A stretch of 31,142 nucleotides of DNA from positions 1 to 31,142 of IMG/VR virus record IMGVR_UViG_3300025110_000075. The stretch is one strand, 5' to 3'. The translations under genes and the position numbers were made by a program. The notes beneath the pieces are model-generated. The model saw only the letters and a list, made by a program, of their open reading frames with translations, did not search any database and had not been told where the DNA came from. Shown here piece after piece: positions 6,920 through 16,814 of the stretch. This DNA comes from a virus. The first letter of the stretch is position 1. Each line of letters begins with the position of its first letter.

Positions 6920-7390
6920 TCACGCAATATAGTCTTTAGTGAGCGTACAAGTCACAGTTGTGCTGTTAAGCACGATGTAATCAATACGATCAATTTTGCC
7001 TGAAGCAGATGACAGGGATCCAAGACCCGCTGCACCACCAACAAATTTCATTGTTGTGGGGAAGCTACCAGAGTGGGTGCCACCATAGACAATAAAGATA
7101 GAGCCTGTTTGACCCTCAGCAGCCGTAGCAAGGTTGGCAAGGGTAAAGGAGGTCCAGTTAGCAGTAGTAGTGAACTTAAAGTTATTACCTGCATTCAGAT
7201 CAAAGCTGGGCGTAGCGCCAGTTGCATCAACGATGTCACCACGTTGTGCCTTGGTGAAGGTTTGAGCAGTATCCAAAGAAGCTTTAGCAGCAAGCTGTGA
7301 AGCTGTTGGAATACCACTAACTGTAATTTCTACATCAGAACCACTATTGTCATATACAAGGGTATCTGATTTAATTTTTCCGTAAGCCAT
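6920..7390 (-). CDS. 156-aa tail fibre-associated structural protein
   Basis: Begins MAYGKIKSDTLVYDNSGSDV, an N-terminus shared by many cyanophage fibre-related proteins. The rest is Gly/Thr/Ser-rich β-structure (FTTTANWTSFTLANL, GQTGSIFIVYGG, KIDRIDYIVLN) typical of short tail-tip or fibre domains. No enzymatic motif is present. It is placed between two large adhesin genes, with a 2-nt gap to the upstream fibre gene. A role as fibre cap or adaptor is inferred. Confidence 0.75.
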   Translation of the reverse strand: MAYGKIKSDTLVYDNSGSDVEITVSGIPTASQLAAKASLDTAQTFTKAQRGDIVDATGATPSFDLNAGNNFKFTTTANWTSFTLANLATAAEGQTGSIFIVYGGTHSGSFPTTMKFVGGAAGLGSLSSASGKIDRIDYIVLNSTTVTCTLTKDYIA

Positions 7391-7392
7391 GA

Positions 7393-10335
7393 TTAAGTAA
7401 GAACGACAAGTTTAGAGTTTGCACCAACAGTCAACGTGACACCAGAAGCGAGTGCCATAGGACCGACACAAGCGGCGTTTACGTTTGCACCGATAGATTT
7501 GTTAGCAGAAAGGGTTTGAGTAGTTTCAATAAAGGCTGCATCAATGTTGCCGATTGAATTATCGACATATGTTTTGGTAGCTGCGTCATTACCACTAGTA
7601 GGTGCAGCAAGGTTGACAATCTTTTTATTAGTAGCGTCTAGTTGACCACCAAGTTGTGGTGTGGTGTCGTCGCTGAGGTTTTGCATCCCAGCGCCTTGTA
7701 GTGCAGAGATACCAACAAATGAGAGGTTACCGCTACCGTCAGTTTTCAAGACTTGATCTTGGGCACCATCAGAAGATGGATAGGTAAGACCGTTTAGTTT
7801 GACAGTACCAGTGATGTCTTTACCGTTAACATCTAGGTTAGCTCCCAGTTGAGGGCTTAGATCATTGACAAGTTCAGGCCGATAAGCATCAAGACTGATG
7901 TTTACCTGACCAGTACGTTGATCAACTACAAACGTATCTCCAACTTTAAACTTACCGTTGTGGTCGGTGCTTGATTGATAGACCTTACCGTTATTTAGAT
8001 TCTTAACTTGATTGGCTTCAACAGGAACACCACCGTTAGCAGGGTCTGCACGGTAGTCAGTACCAGAGCCTACATACTCAAAGGTGTGACCACCCGTGGA
8101 GATATAGGAACGATAGAAAAAGCTGACAGCATCACCACTTTGAATTGCAGCAGCAAGACCAAGGTTGGTTGCAAGTGCTGTTGGATCAGGGTTCTCAATG
8201 TAAACATCCCATCCAGAACCATTTGCCGTAGCAGATTTAACCGGATAAGTATTAGACCCAATCGTCACAAGCATGTTGTCTTGTGGACGAGTAGCTGAAC
8301 CGTGCCAACTAGAATGTGCTTGTCGAGCACCGATAGTGAAGAACAGGTCTCCAGTAGATGCTGCAGCAGTTGCAGAGGCAGTAAAGATTGCAGTAGAAGA
8401 TTTACCGTCAGCAATCAGACCGTACCGACCGTAGTCAGTCGTACAGTTGCTGAGGTTGAGCTGACCACCATTGAGCGCCTTTGCGTGGTAGTGACAGAAG
8501 GTGCCGAAGAACGACACAAGCTGTGCATAACCGTTGTTGCAGCAAAGGATGCCAGGACCATCAAGCGCAATCTGTGTGAACGAATCCACCACCATCGAAC
8601 GAAGCGGTGAGTTAGTTGCAACGGCAGAGCCGTCAACCAAAAGACCACCGCCAGTAGGTCCGGAAGTGAGGTCACCACCAAATCCACCTTGGTTTACGTT
8701 GTTAGGATCAAAGAAACCACCAAGGCTGTTGTTAGCGTTGTATTCAGCTTGTGTATGGTTGTAGATCCCAGAGTCAGCAAAGTTCGTACAGTTCTGGATA
8801 TACGGAGACTTATAGATGACTGCGTTAGGATAGAACGCAGCAACAAATGCTTGGTTAGCAGGTAGACCGTAGGTATTGTCGGTATCAATAGCGTGCCCAC
8901 CACGGGTGCCGCTAGCCTTTAGGCCACCAAAAGAGAAGTTAGCAATCTGTGTACCGCTGTTAACGCGGAACATGTGGTTCTCTTCAGTTGCCGGTGTCGG
9001 GTGAATAAAGCAACTACGGAGAGATTGACCAATGATTGATACGTTGTTTTTGGTAACATCAATCGGCAGGGTTTCCCGATAGACACCAGGAGCCACAAGC
9101 ACAATGTCACCGTGGTCTGCTGAAGCGACAGCAGCTTTAATGGTCTTCATCGAGTCGATAATTCGATGACCATCATTGCTGTCATCACCATTAGCCTGGT
9201 CAACCCAGATAACAGTCGGCTGACTGACAAACGTACCGCCAGACGAAATACCTAGCCAGTTAGAACCACTCCAAACAGACAAGGTCTGATCGTTGGCGTG
9301 GTCATACCACATTTTGCCAACAGGCCAATCTGTACCTGATGGGGTTCCAGATTGGTAGACAGTGTCGTACCGCCTGTTACTGGCAGCAGTTGTGGCAATC
9401 TCGTCGTCATTACCTGCATCAGAAGGGGATGCATTTTGCTCAGCAAGTGTCCTGAAATCAACAGCTAAAATAGATTGAATATCAAGAGTGCCATTAGTAA
9501 TCTTGGCACCGCTAATAGAGCCATCAGCAATTTGACGGTTAGTAACTGAGTTAGGTGCAAGTTTGGGTTCAGTAACTGCATCTGCAACCAACTCGGCAGT
9601 GTCAACAGAGTCATCTTGCATTTTGGCAAGGCTAACTGAGTTGTTTTCAAGCTTAGGATTAGTAACAGCACCATCAACTAGCTCAGGAGTATCTACTGAG
9701 TTGTCTTGCATCTTAGCAAGACTAACCGAGTTATTTTCTAGCTTTGGATTGGTAACAGCGCCATCAACCAACTCAGGAGTATCTACAGAGTTATCTTGCA
9801 TTTTAGCAAGACTAACTGAATTATTATCAAGTTTGGCGTTAGTAACCGCAAGATTTACAAGCTCGTTAGTATCAACCGAGTTGTTCTGCATGTTGCGTAG
9901 CGCAACTGCATCGTCAGCTAGCTTGTCATTGTTGATTGCAAGATTAGCAATCTTCTCTCGCGTTACGTTCAGATCACGTATAGCGTCAGTAGTAACAGCA
10001 TCAGTAGCAATGTTACTAGCATCAATTTTCTCCTCTAGCTTGTAGCGAAGTTGTTTATGATTTTCGTTGAGGTCGTTAGCCTTAATAGAAGCACCCGGAG
10101 CAAACGTAGCTTCCGGTGTAGCGATGTCAGTATCACGGAAGACACGGACAATATCACCGTTATTAACGGTAGATGAAATAGTTACAGTACCATTGCCAGA
10201 AGGTTGGTAACCGGAAATGGAGTAGTTACTGGTAGAAAGTTCTGCTCCATTAACACTTACCTTGACCTCTGCTTGAGACAACGAAGGAAAAGTAATTGTG
10301 TAAGTGGCTGGAGCTGTGTATTGAGATTCAGCCAT
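7393..10335 (-). CDS. T7 gp17-type tail fibre with β-helix domain
   Basis: 980 aa. The N-terminus (YTAPATYTITFPSLSQAEV to about residue 105, FRDTDIATPEATFAPGASIK, LNENHKQLRYKLEEK) is the T7 tail fibre N-terminal domain that anchors the fibre to the tail. Residues ~115-290 hold a coiled, repeat-rich shaft with 30-aa repeats (LAKMQDNSVDTPELVDGAVT). About 370-680 looks like a right-handed β-helix (WVDQANGDDSNDGHRIIDSM; VLVAPGVYRETLPIDV), the fold of many phage tailspikes. The C-terminus ends GVTLTVGANSKLVVLT. It overlaps the gp16-like stop as TAATG. It probably binds the cyanobacterial surface; the receptor is unknown. Confidence 0.92.
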   Translation of the reverse strand: MAESQYTAPATYTITFPSLSQAEVKVSVNGAELSTSNYSISGYQPSGNGTVTISSTVNNGDIVRVFRDTDIATPEATFAPGASIKANDLNENHKQLRYKLEEKIDASNIATDAVTTDAIRDLNVTREKIANLAINNDKLADDAVALRNMQNNSVDTNELVNLAVTNAKLDNNSVSLAKMQDNSVDTPELVDGAVTNPKLENNSVSLAKMQDNSVDTPELVDGAVTNPKLENNSVSLAKMQDDSVDTAELVADAVTEPKLAPNSVTNRQIADGSISGAKITNGTLDIQSILAVDFRTLAEQNASPSDAGNDDEIATTAASNRRYDTVYQSGTPSGTDWPVGKMWYDHANDQTLSVWSGSNWLGISSGGTFVSQPTVIWVDQANGDDSNDGHRIIDSMKTIKAAVASADHGDIVLVAPGVYRETLPIDVTKNNVSIIGQSLRSCFIHPTPATEENHMFRVNSGTQIANFSFGGLKASGTRGGHAIDTDNTYGLPANQAFVAAFYPNAVIYKSPYIQNCTNFADSGIYNHTQAEYNANNSLGGFFDPNNVNQGGFGGDLTSGPTGGGLLVDGSAVATNSPLRSMVVDSFTQIALDGPGILCCNNGYAQLVSFFGTFCHYHAKALNGGQLNLSNCTTDYGRYGLIADGKSSTAIFTASATAAASTGDLFFTIGARQAHSSWHGSATRPQDNMLVTIGSNTYPVKSATANGSGWDVYIENPDPTALATNLGLAAAIQSGDAVSFFYRSYISTGGHTFEYVGSGTDYRADPANGGVPVEANQVKNLNNGKVYQSSTDHNGKFKVGDTFVVDQRTGQVNISLDAYRPELVNDLSPQLGANLDVNGKDITGTVKLNGLTYPSSDGAQDQVLKTDGSGNLSFVGISALQGAGMQNLSDDTTPQLGGQLDATNKKIVNLAAPTSGNDAATKTYVDNSIGNIDAAFIETTQTLSANKSIGANVNAACVGPMALASGVTLTVGANSKLVVLT
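9572..9841. repeat. Three tandem 90-bp repeats in the tail fibre gene
   Basis: The plus strand shows gtaac at 9572, 9662, 9752 and 9842, an exact 90-bp period, with strongly similar sequence between them. Translated on the minus strand, each unit is a 30-aa block containing NSVSLAKMQDNSVDT and a PKLE segment. Shorter related half-units flank the array on both sides. The array lies in the fibre shaft, so unit number may set shaft length. Confidence 0.85.
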
Positions 10336-13300
10336 TAGTTGTTCTGTAGTTGTCTAATACGTTCAATTTGTCCCAAACGAGTTGCTTCTTCAATTTGGTT
10401 GTTAGTAAACTCAAGTTCAGCAATTTCAGGAGCTAGTTCAACACGAGACATTGCGTACTTCTGTTCAGCACGAAGTCGTTGTGTAAGCATACGGTGGACG
10501 TTTTTGTAGTCAGCAAGCTTTGGATAAATACCGCTACGAGCTGCTTCTTTCCATTGTTCACGGAAGTTTCTACCTTCAGTTGTATTCATGACTTCACGAA
10601 TAGCCTGTTTAAAGCCACCGTTCTTACCCATTTCGTTTGTGATCTGTGAACGCATTTCAGGGGTAAGTTCAACACCTTTGCCATTTGTACTCAAGGTAGG
10701 GCGAGCATCAAATTCAATGTCGATCAAGAACTGCTTTTCATCGCTAAGGCTGTCGCTTTGCTTCATAAATGGTGAATAAGTATTCCAAGCTCTTTGGAAG
10801 AAGTTAGAAGGCTCACCGACCTTCCCGCCATCAATCCAATCGTAGACATCAGGCAGTTGGTCCTTGAAGACTGGGTTACGGTTAGCCAGGAGTTGTAAGA
10901 AATCCTGCTCCATCTCTTTGAGTTGCGGTGTCATCAGACGTGCAAACTCATTACGGAAACCGCTACCAGGAACAAGACCACTAAGGAAGCTTGCACCCCA
11001 GCGTGACAATGAGGCAGGGTTACCAGCCAACACGTCATTCATAGGTTCAAGACCAGCAAGAAATGACTTGTTAGTCAGGTTTGCTGCAAGAATATGACCA
11101 GCTTTATTAAGCATCAGCTCCAGTGACGGCTCATCAAGAGTGTCAAAGTGGTCCATGATGTCGGCAGTCAATGCCAACCAATCACTAATAGCACCAAGGT
11201 TGTCGTAGCTGTACCATTTACCATCAAGTCCCATGTAGGTCCGAGGTTTCCAATTGGCTTCACGGCGTAGCTTTTGCTTTTCTTTATCGTGCAGACCATT
11301 GCCACGTAGGCGGTCACCAGTGAACAAGGTACCAGCGCCAAGAACAGACAAAGTACCGATAGCACGGCGTCCCTTTAACTCAGCACGAATAGTGTTGTAC
11401 GCGGCTTCTGCAGTTTCAGGGCTATAGGGAACACCACGAGCCTCTAGCAGGTACCGGACATTTTCTTTGCTTTGACGTTGGTATGGGACGCTAAACGTAT
11501 CAACATCTCGTACAAACTTTCCTAGAGGTGTATGGCTTCTAGTGAATGCAAGGATACTCGTAGCTGTTTTAGGAAACATCATGAACGGTTTAAAAACAGG
11601 CGCTCTAGATAGCAGTGCATTGATGCTGCTAAGAAAAGGAGCTTCCAAGTTCATTGCTATCTCACGGCTTGCATAATCAACAGCTTCATCTGTGATCATT
11701 CCAGACTCGTCAAACATCTGCCCGTACGTATTACGAGCCATAGCTCGAACACGGTTAGCAGTGACTTTGTCACCAGCATTCATCAGAGTGTCGTAGGCAC
11801 GACCTCTTGCCTCAATGTTGGCAATAAAAGAACGAGTAAAGCCGTCAAACGCTGTCATAGCGTTGGCACTGAAGCGAAGCATTGGATGTTCAGCCAAGTC
11901 ATTCATAGCTTCAACCTGCACCATCATTGCTTTAGGTGCCGATTCACCACGCTGTTCTGCAGCTTCTGCAAAAGAATTCAGCAGAGCAATCTTGTCTTCG
12001 TTTTTACGTACGATGTCATCACGCATGATGTAGCCAACCGAAGCAGGGTCAGCAGATGCACGTTTAAAAACCTGACTCATGTGGTTAAAGGATCGACCCA
12101 AGGTCTCACCAATACCAACGGTGTACATATAGTGGGCTTTACGGAGAATAGCTCCGTCACCAGACATCATTGCGCCAGCGTACGTAGCAATAGGACGCTC
12201 AATCATCAGAGCGATGTTGCTGAACGTAGCTTTCAAGGGTGTACTGAGAGAAGAAAGCACAGAGTTATAGATATTTGACCATACACCCTGAAGCCATACA
12301 GACTCCAAATCGGGACGGCTGTCAAAGAACATCTTGCTGACAGTACCAGTGGTATTCCGTACGTACTGATTTAGCTTGGACATAGAGCTGACACTGCCAT
12401 CAGTGATGTCATAAGCAAGCATCAACGGTCCGAGCATTTCAGGACGTTGTTCTTTGACCGCACGAAGGGTGTCAATGGTGTCTGAGGTTTCCTCGGAGAT
12501 TTCCTTCAGCTTGTCAAGCGTATCTTGTTTAGTATTTTTAACTGCCTCTTTAGCCTTCTTAGGATCCATTTTCCAAAGATTCAGCATGTTTAAAGCACGA
12601 CCACGTACATAAGACGTCTGTCCTTTGACTTGCATCAAGAACTCAATACGATCAAGTACCTGTTCCTGTGCACGGCTCACAGCAGTCACGCTGTTTGCAA
12701 GGCGAGAAGCCTGAGCCATGTCAGAGATCTGACCAGCGGTCGAAGTAGCGACATAGCCTGCAGCACGGAAATGATCCATGTTGGCAAACTCTTTCGTGTA
12801 CTCCCCAATAGCCTTCATCACACCTGCATAGGCTTCAGAGCCAAGCTCAGTAAGTCCAGTGTCAAAATCTTCGTCAGACAGGTTCCGAAGCGTCCGCTTC
12901 ATTTCGGAGACATCCATCTCCAACAGGTCGGCAGCAATCTTTTCACCAGATTGCATCACCTCTTTGTGAGAGATATAACGACCACCATCAGTGCGATAGC
13001 CATACTCACCAGCTTCAATCAGTGTCTCTTTGAGACCTCTGATAACAGCTTGACCAGCATCACCAGCCTTATTAGAGAACTTGATGGCACCTTCAGTCAT
13101 CACACTGCCAAGTCGTCCGTAGACGGTGTCAATGTTCTTGTCGATGCGTACGGCGTCTACAGAAGCTCCAAGCACCCCTTTGGGATCAGCACTCCTAGAG
13201 CCGCTTTCAACAGCATCGTAGGCTTCGTGAAGGCCGAATATAGGCTGATTAAGCTGACCATCAGAATTGGAATAGTTGTATGCACCTGTTTCATCAAGTG

Positions 13301-14300
13301 CTTCAGTCCGACGCTTAGCAGAGTTGAGGACAGTATTTTCTACAGGGTCATCAGACAGAAAGTCTTCTGGATCCTCTTTCCAAACCTTGGCATTCTTTGC
13401 CTTTTCATTTTCAGGAATCCACTTAGTAACTTCTTTGACGCCTTTCCTTATTTTGAAAAGCTTGGCTGCACCCTGAAGGAAGTCACTAAACAATCCAGCA
13501 AAGATGCCTTCGTTAATGTTTTTGTTGCGCTTAACGTCGGGGCTGTCGGAATCAAGCGTAGCCCAGTCGTCAGAGACCCAGCTATAAGTTCTAGGCCAAC
13601 TCTTCTTAAGAGTGCCAGTTAGGTTGTCGTCAGTACTGGCTTCAGACACATAGTCAACACCAGCACCAACACCAGCGGTAAGACCAGTAGAGGCAAACCA
13701 TTGGAAAGCTTTATCGCTTCCAAGCTTCCAACCAAGACCTTGACGGCTGATGTTTGCAGCGTTATATGCTCTAGCACCTTGCAAAGCTCTACCAGCAAGG
13801 AAGATATTAGGAGCAACAACGGAGGAGATCTCACGTGTAGCTTGTGCTAATTTGCTTTCAAATTTAGGTAGCTTGGGGATATTGACGGCACCTTTCTTGT
13901 AGTGAAAATTTCCAGAGTCATCAATAGTGACTCCAGGATCACGAAGAACAATGTTGCCAATTGTGTTAATAGAATCAACAGCGAAGTCAACCACACCGAA
14001 TGGAATGGCTAACTTCTCCTCTTGATCTTGTTTAATAACTTTGCTTGCTTCGGCAAGGAATTGATCGGACAGCAGTCCTGAGTTTCCTGCCTCTTCAACG
14101 GGTTGAGCAGGTTCCGTAGAACCGCTATCTTGTGGAGATTCAGAAGTTTGTACAGCGTTAGCAGCCTCAACTTCATCTGCACCATCTAGTAATTTTGCTT
14201 GTTCAGCAGCAGCTAGATCTTGTGCATTTAAAGTTTCGATTGCTCCCTCTACTAACTCCGGCGTACCGTTAAGAATCTCATCCAGAAATTCATTTGCCAT
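10335..14300 (-). CDS. Internal virion protein, T7 gp16-like (1321 aa)
   Basis: Length is nearly that of T7 gp16 (about 1318 aa), the internal core protein ejected to form the DNA conduit across the envelope. It lies between gp15-like and the tail fibre, as in T7. The N-terminus is acidic/Ala-rich (LNAQDLAAAEQAKLLDGADE) and lacks the lytic transglycosylase domain found there in T7; that domain is instead at the end of the neighbouring gene product. The rest is largely helical with hydrophobic patches (TLSVLGAGTLFTG, ISDWLALTADIM). It starts 7 nt after the upstream stop region. Confidence 0.85.
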   Translation of the reverse strand: MANEFLDEILNGTPELVEGAIETLNAQDLAAAEQAKLLDGADEVEAANAVQTSESPQDSGSTEPAQPVEEAGNSGLLSDQFLAEASKVIKQDQEEKLAIPFGVVDFAVDSINTIGNIVLRDPGVTIDDSGNFHYKKGAVNIPKLPKFESKLAQATREISSVVAPNIFLAGRALQGARAYNAANISRQGLGWKLGSDKAFQWFASTGLTAGVGAGVDYVSEASTDDNLTGTLKKSWPRTYSWVSDDWATLDSDSPDVKRNKNINEGIFAGLFSDFLQGAAKLFKIRKGVKEVTKWIPENEKAKNAKVWKEDPEDFLSDDPVENTVLNSAKRRTEALDETGAYNYSNSDGQLNQPIFGLHEAYDAVESGSRSADPKGVLGASVDAVRIDKNIDTVYGRLGSVMTEGAIKFSNKAGDAGQAVIRGLKETLIEAGEYGYRTDGGRYISHKEVMQSGEKIAADLLEMDVSEMKRTLRNLSDEDFDTGLTELGSEAYAGVMKAIGEYTKEFANMDHFRAAGYVATSTAGQISDMAQASRLANSVTAVSRAQEQVLDRIEFLMQVKGQTSYVRGRALNMLNLWKMDPKKAKEAVKNTKQDTLDKLKEISEETSDTIDTLRAVKEQRPEMLGPLMLAYDITDGSVSSMSKLNQYVRNTTGTVSKMFFDSRPDLESVWLQGVWSNIYNSVLSSLSTPLKATFSNIALMIERPIATYAGAMMSGDGAILRKAHYMYTVGIGETLGRSFNHMSQVFKRASADPASVGYIMRDDIVRKNEDKIALLNSFAEAAEQRGESAPKAMMVQVEAMNDLAEHPMLRFSANAMTAFDGFTRSFIANIEARGRAYDTLMNAGDKVTANRVRAMARNTYGQMFDESGMITDEAVDYASREIAMNLEAPFLSSINALLSRAPVFKPFMMFPKTATSILAFTRSHTPLGKFVRDVDTFSVPYQRQSKENVRYLLEARGVPYSPETAEAAYNTIRAELKGRRAIGTLSVLGAGTLFTGDRLRGNGLHDKEKQKLRREANWKPRTYMGLDGKWYSYDNLGAISDWLALTADIMDHFDTLDEPSLELMLNKAGHILAANLTNKSFLAGLEPMNDVLAGNPASLSRWGASFLSGLVPGSGFRNEFARLMTPQLKEMEQDFLQLLANRNPVFKDQLPDVYDWIDGGKVGEPSNFFQRAWNTYSPFMKQSDSLSDEKQFLIDIEFDARPTLSTNGKGVELTPEMRSQITNEMGKNGGFKQAIREVMNTTEGRNFREQWKEAARSGIYPKLADYKNVHRMLTQRLRAEQKYAMSRVELAPEIAELEFTNNQIEEATRLGQIERIRQLQNN

Positions 14301-14306
14301 TAGTTG

Positions 14307-16814
14307 TTATCGAAAGGCAGGACGTATCATTGATGGATCGCGGAAGGCATCTTTATATCCATACTTGGCAGCTTTTTTGATGATGCCAGGGTAGTAGTTT
14401 CTGTTTTCTTCAGTAGCACCTACGCCGTAGCGTTGGACTGTTCCAGGTCCAGCGTTGTAAGCATAGATTGCCTCACGCAAATCAAACCCATAATTATCCA
14501 TCAAGTGACGAAGATATTTAGCAGCTCCAGGAATTGCAGATTCAGGATTGAATGGATCAACACCCATTTGTTCTGCAGTGCCAGGCATAAACTGAGCGAT
14601 ACCCATTGCACCAGCAGTGCTTAGACGTTGACCATGGATTACTTCAGGTAGATAACCACTTTCTTGTTCCAGCAAACCAGCCAGGATGGCAGCAGGAATG
14701 TCATATTGCTTGGCGGCTTTGCCGACAATATCTCCATAACCACTAGGCACCATCTCAGGACGGTAGTCACCAGGAAGCTGTGACATCACCTGGAGAGATA
14801 CATTAGGAGTCATCTGTCCCTGACTTCTAAGGAACTTAGCCTTAGCTTGTGGGGGAAGATCATCTCTAATAGCCTCAGCAGCAGGAGACAAAGAAATTAA
14901 AGGTATAGGATTACCTTGTGCTTGGTTAGCTAAGTTGTAAGCTTCAATCATTTTATTAGTTGCTGTAATCGGATCTACTTGTAATATCCGGCTAATACGT
15001 TGGATCTGAGGATGATGTTTAAATCCCCTTTGTCCAAAGTTGGCAGCGTCGTTGCGGAGAATAGTGGAGTTAACTAGACCCACTTGATCCAAAGAACGAG
15101 CGCCGAAGGTACGAATAATGCTGTTAACTCTTTCTTGCTCTACACGTGCGTTAGCTTGCAGATTTTGTGCAGTAGCGGCGTCAGCAAAGATGTTGTAACC
15201 GTTAGAGCTAAAGTTTCCAGTTCCTGGAGCAGACCAAGTATTGAACTCTTGAAGAGTGATGCTTAGAGCATCTTGCAGAGCATTGGGGTTATTTGCTTCA
15301 AGCTGTTGACGAAGATTCTCGTGGAACTTGGCTTGATAAATAGAGGTAACTACACCAACACTGGGATCTCTTGTACCAAGAGGAGTGACACTAGCCTTTT
15401 GCTCAACAGCATCTTTAATAGAATCTTCCTGAACTCTGTAGTTATCACCAGCGACTTTGTCAGTAGCTGCAGCAATAGCTCCATACCGTTGCTGAATTTG
15501 CCAAGGAAGTTGTCTAAGACGTTCAGACGTCAGGCTGTTGCTTTCGATCAGACGTTGTGCTGCTCTGTCAGCTTCTTTGAGCTGAATAGCGTCAACAGTT
15601 CGATGCAGTTTGAGCTGATTTAGAATTCTACTTTCCTTGCCATATGTATCTCTAAACTGATTTTGACGTTTGTCAACATCGTCATTAGTTAGAGTAGCTA
15701 GATCTACATTTCGCAGATACTCCTGTTCTTCTACAATGAAAGCATTATCTCTTGCTTTTTGATTACGACTGAAGTCTGCGTTAATGTCAGCCTCTGCCGT
15801 CTCTAGCAACGTATTCATGTCGATCTTTTTTAGGTCGGCATAGGTCTTGCCATTCATGCCAGGCATTTCACTTTTGGCAAACATCTCTTGCACGTCAGTG
15901 ACGCTGAGAAGGTTTGCTTTGATTGCCTTAGGCAGAACAGTTTCTACGAGATACTTATAAGCTGCAGCAGGACCACGTACGTTGCCTTTAGAGTCAACAG
16001 TGGTAGCAAGTGAATTAACTGCGTTGCTAATGTTGCCGTCTACAAGCAATGTGTTGATAGCACGGTCAGACTCTTGTGCACTTGTTTCTTGAGTCCAAGC
16101 AAATTCAACCTTTTGTCGTTCTTCATCTCTAGCCTTGTAGAGAATAGGAAGACCGTATTTAGTGATAAAACCAGGGTTAAAGCCGGTAAACCTGTCAAGT
16201 ACATTCGTCATGTATTGACCAGGCAAAGCCATTCGGTCAGCACGTGACATGGGAGTGCCATACTCCTGCTGATGAGCAGCCATCTGTTCAGCTTGAAAAG
16301 CCGGATAGTCTGACCAAGCTGCAGTAGCAGTATCAGCTACTTGGATCTTTTGGATCTCGTCCAGGTGATAGGCATTCAGTTTTTTAATGCCATTGATGAC
16401 ATGAAAAGGTTTGCCATCTCTTGCTGCTTTATCAGCAACACCATCCAACTGTTCTTGAGTCCGCCTCTGTTCAGCTTCGTACTTTTCTTGAGCTTCTAAA
16501 AGCTCCTCTTGGTTATAGATGCCTTGAGCAGCAAGAGCCTGACCTTCAGATTGGAACTTTTTGATCCGCTCAGTCTGAATACCACCAAGAACCTTTGCTG
16601 CAGCAGCAGAAAGCTCACTGATGGCTCTAGCAGTGTCACCAGCCCGTTTAGCATTAGCCATACGAGCTGCGTCGTTAGCATTGACCGACTGATTAAATTG
16701 GTCAATACCCTGTTGTAGTCTTTGATTAGCTTGCTGTTGAGCAGGCAGGAAGTCAGCAGTAGGGTCTGCACCTGCGCTACGGTTGCCAGCTAATCCTTGA
16801 TAAGAAGATGTCAT
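14307..16814 (-). CDS. Internal virion protein, gp15-like with C-terminal lytic transglycosylase
   Basis: 835 aa. Residues 1 to about 680 are helical and Gln/Ala-rich, as expected of T7 gp15-like core proteins. The last ~140 residues are an SLT-type transglycosylase: GLLEQESGYLPEV (E718 of the ES pair is the expected catalytic Glu), AGAMGIAQFMPGTAEQMG, and AIYAYNAGPGTVQRYG. This domain would cut peptidoglycan during DNA ejection. In T7 it sits at the N-terminus of gp16; here it is fused to the gene product just before. Start ATG 16814 overlaps the gp14-like stop by 4 nt. Confidence 0.9.
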   Translation of the reverse strand: MTSSYQGLAGNRSAGADPTADFLPAQQQANQRLQQGIDQFNQSVNANDAARMANAKRAGDTARAISELSAAAAKVLGGIQTERIKKFQSEGQALAAQGIYNQEELLEAQEKYEAEQRRTQEQLDGVADKAARDGKPFHVINGIKKLNAYHLDEIQKIQVADTATAAWSDYPAFQAEQMAAHQQEYGTPMSRADRMALPGQYMTNVLDRFTGFNPGFITKYGLPILYKARDEERQKVEFAWTQETSAQESDRAINTLLVDGNISNAVNSLATTVDSKGNVRGPAAAYKYLVETVLPKAIKANLLSVTDVQEMFAKSEMPGMNGKTYADLKKIDMNTLLETAEADINADFSRNQKARDNAFIVEEQEYLRNVDLATLTNDDVDKRQNQFRDTYGKESRILNQLKLHRTVDAIQLKEADRAAQRLIESNSLTSERLRQLPWQIQQRYGAIAAATDKVAGDNYRVQEDSIKDAVEQKASVTPLGTRDPSVGVVTSIYQAKFHENLRQQLEANNPNALQDALSITLQEFNTWSAPGTGNFSSNGYNIFADAATAQNLQANARVEQERVNSIIRTFGARSLDQVGLVNSTILRNDAANFGQRGFKHHPQIQRISRILQVDPITATNKMIEAYNLANQAQGNPIPLISLSPAAEAIRDDLPPQAKAKFLRSQGQMTPNVSLQVMSQLPGDYRPEMVPSGYGDIVGKAAKQYDIPAAILAGLLEQESGYLPEVIHGQRLSTAGAMGIAQFMPGTAEQMGVDPFNPESAIPGAAKYLRHLMDNYGFDLREAIYAYNAGPGTVQRYGVGATEENRNYYPGIIKKAAKYGYKDAFRDPSMIRPAFR

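Noticed and set aside
9461-9905. CRISPR array or phage immunity repeats
   Set aside because: The periodicity is coding (30 codons), with no spacers and no short palindromic repeats.
9563-10045. 160-aa plus-strand frame with repeated ILARLTELFSS blocks
   Set aside because: It mirrors the 90-bp repeats of the tail fibre gene in the antisense frame; not a separate gene.
12630-13622. 330-aa open frame on the plus strand
   Set aside because: Lies fully opposite the gp16-like gene and gives a Ser/His/Cys-rich composition without any family pattern; antisense shadow.
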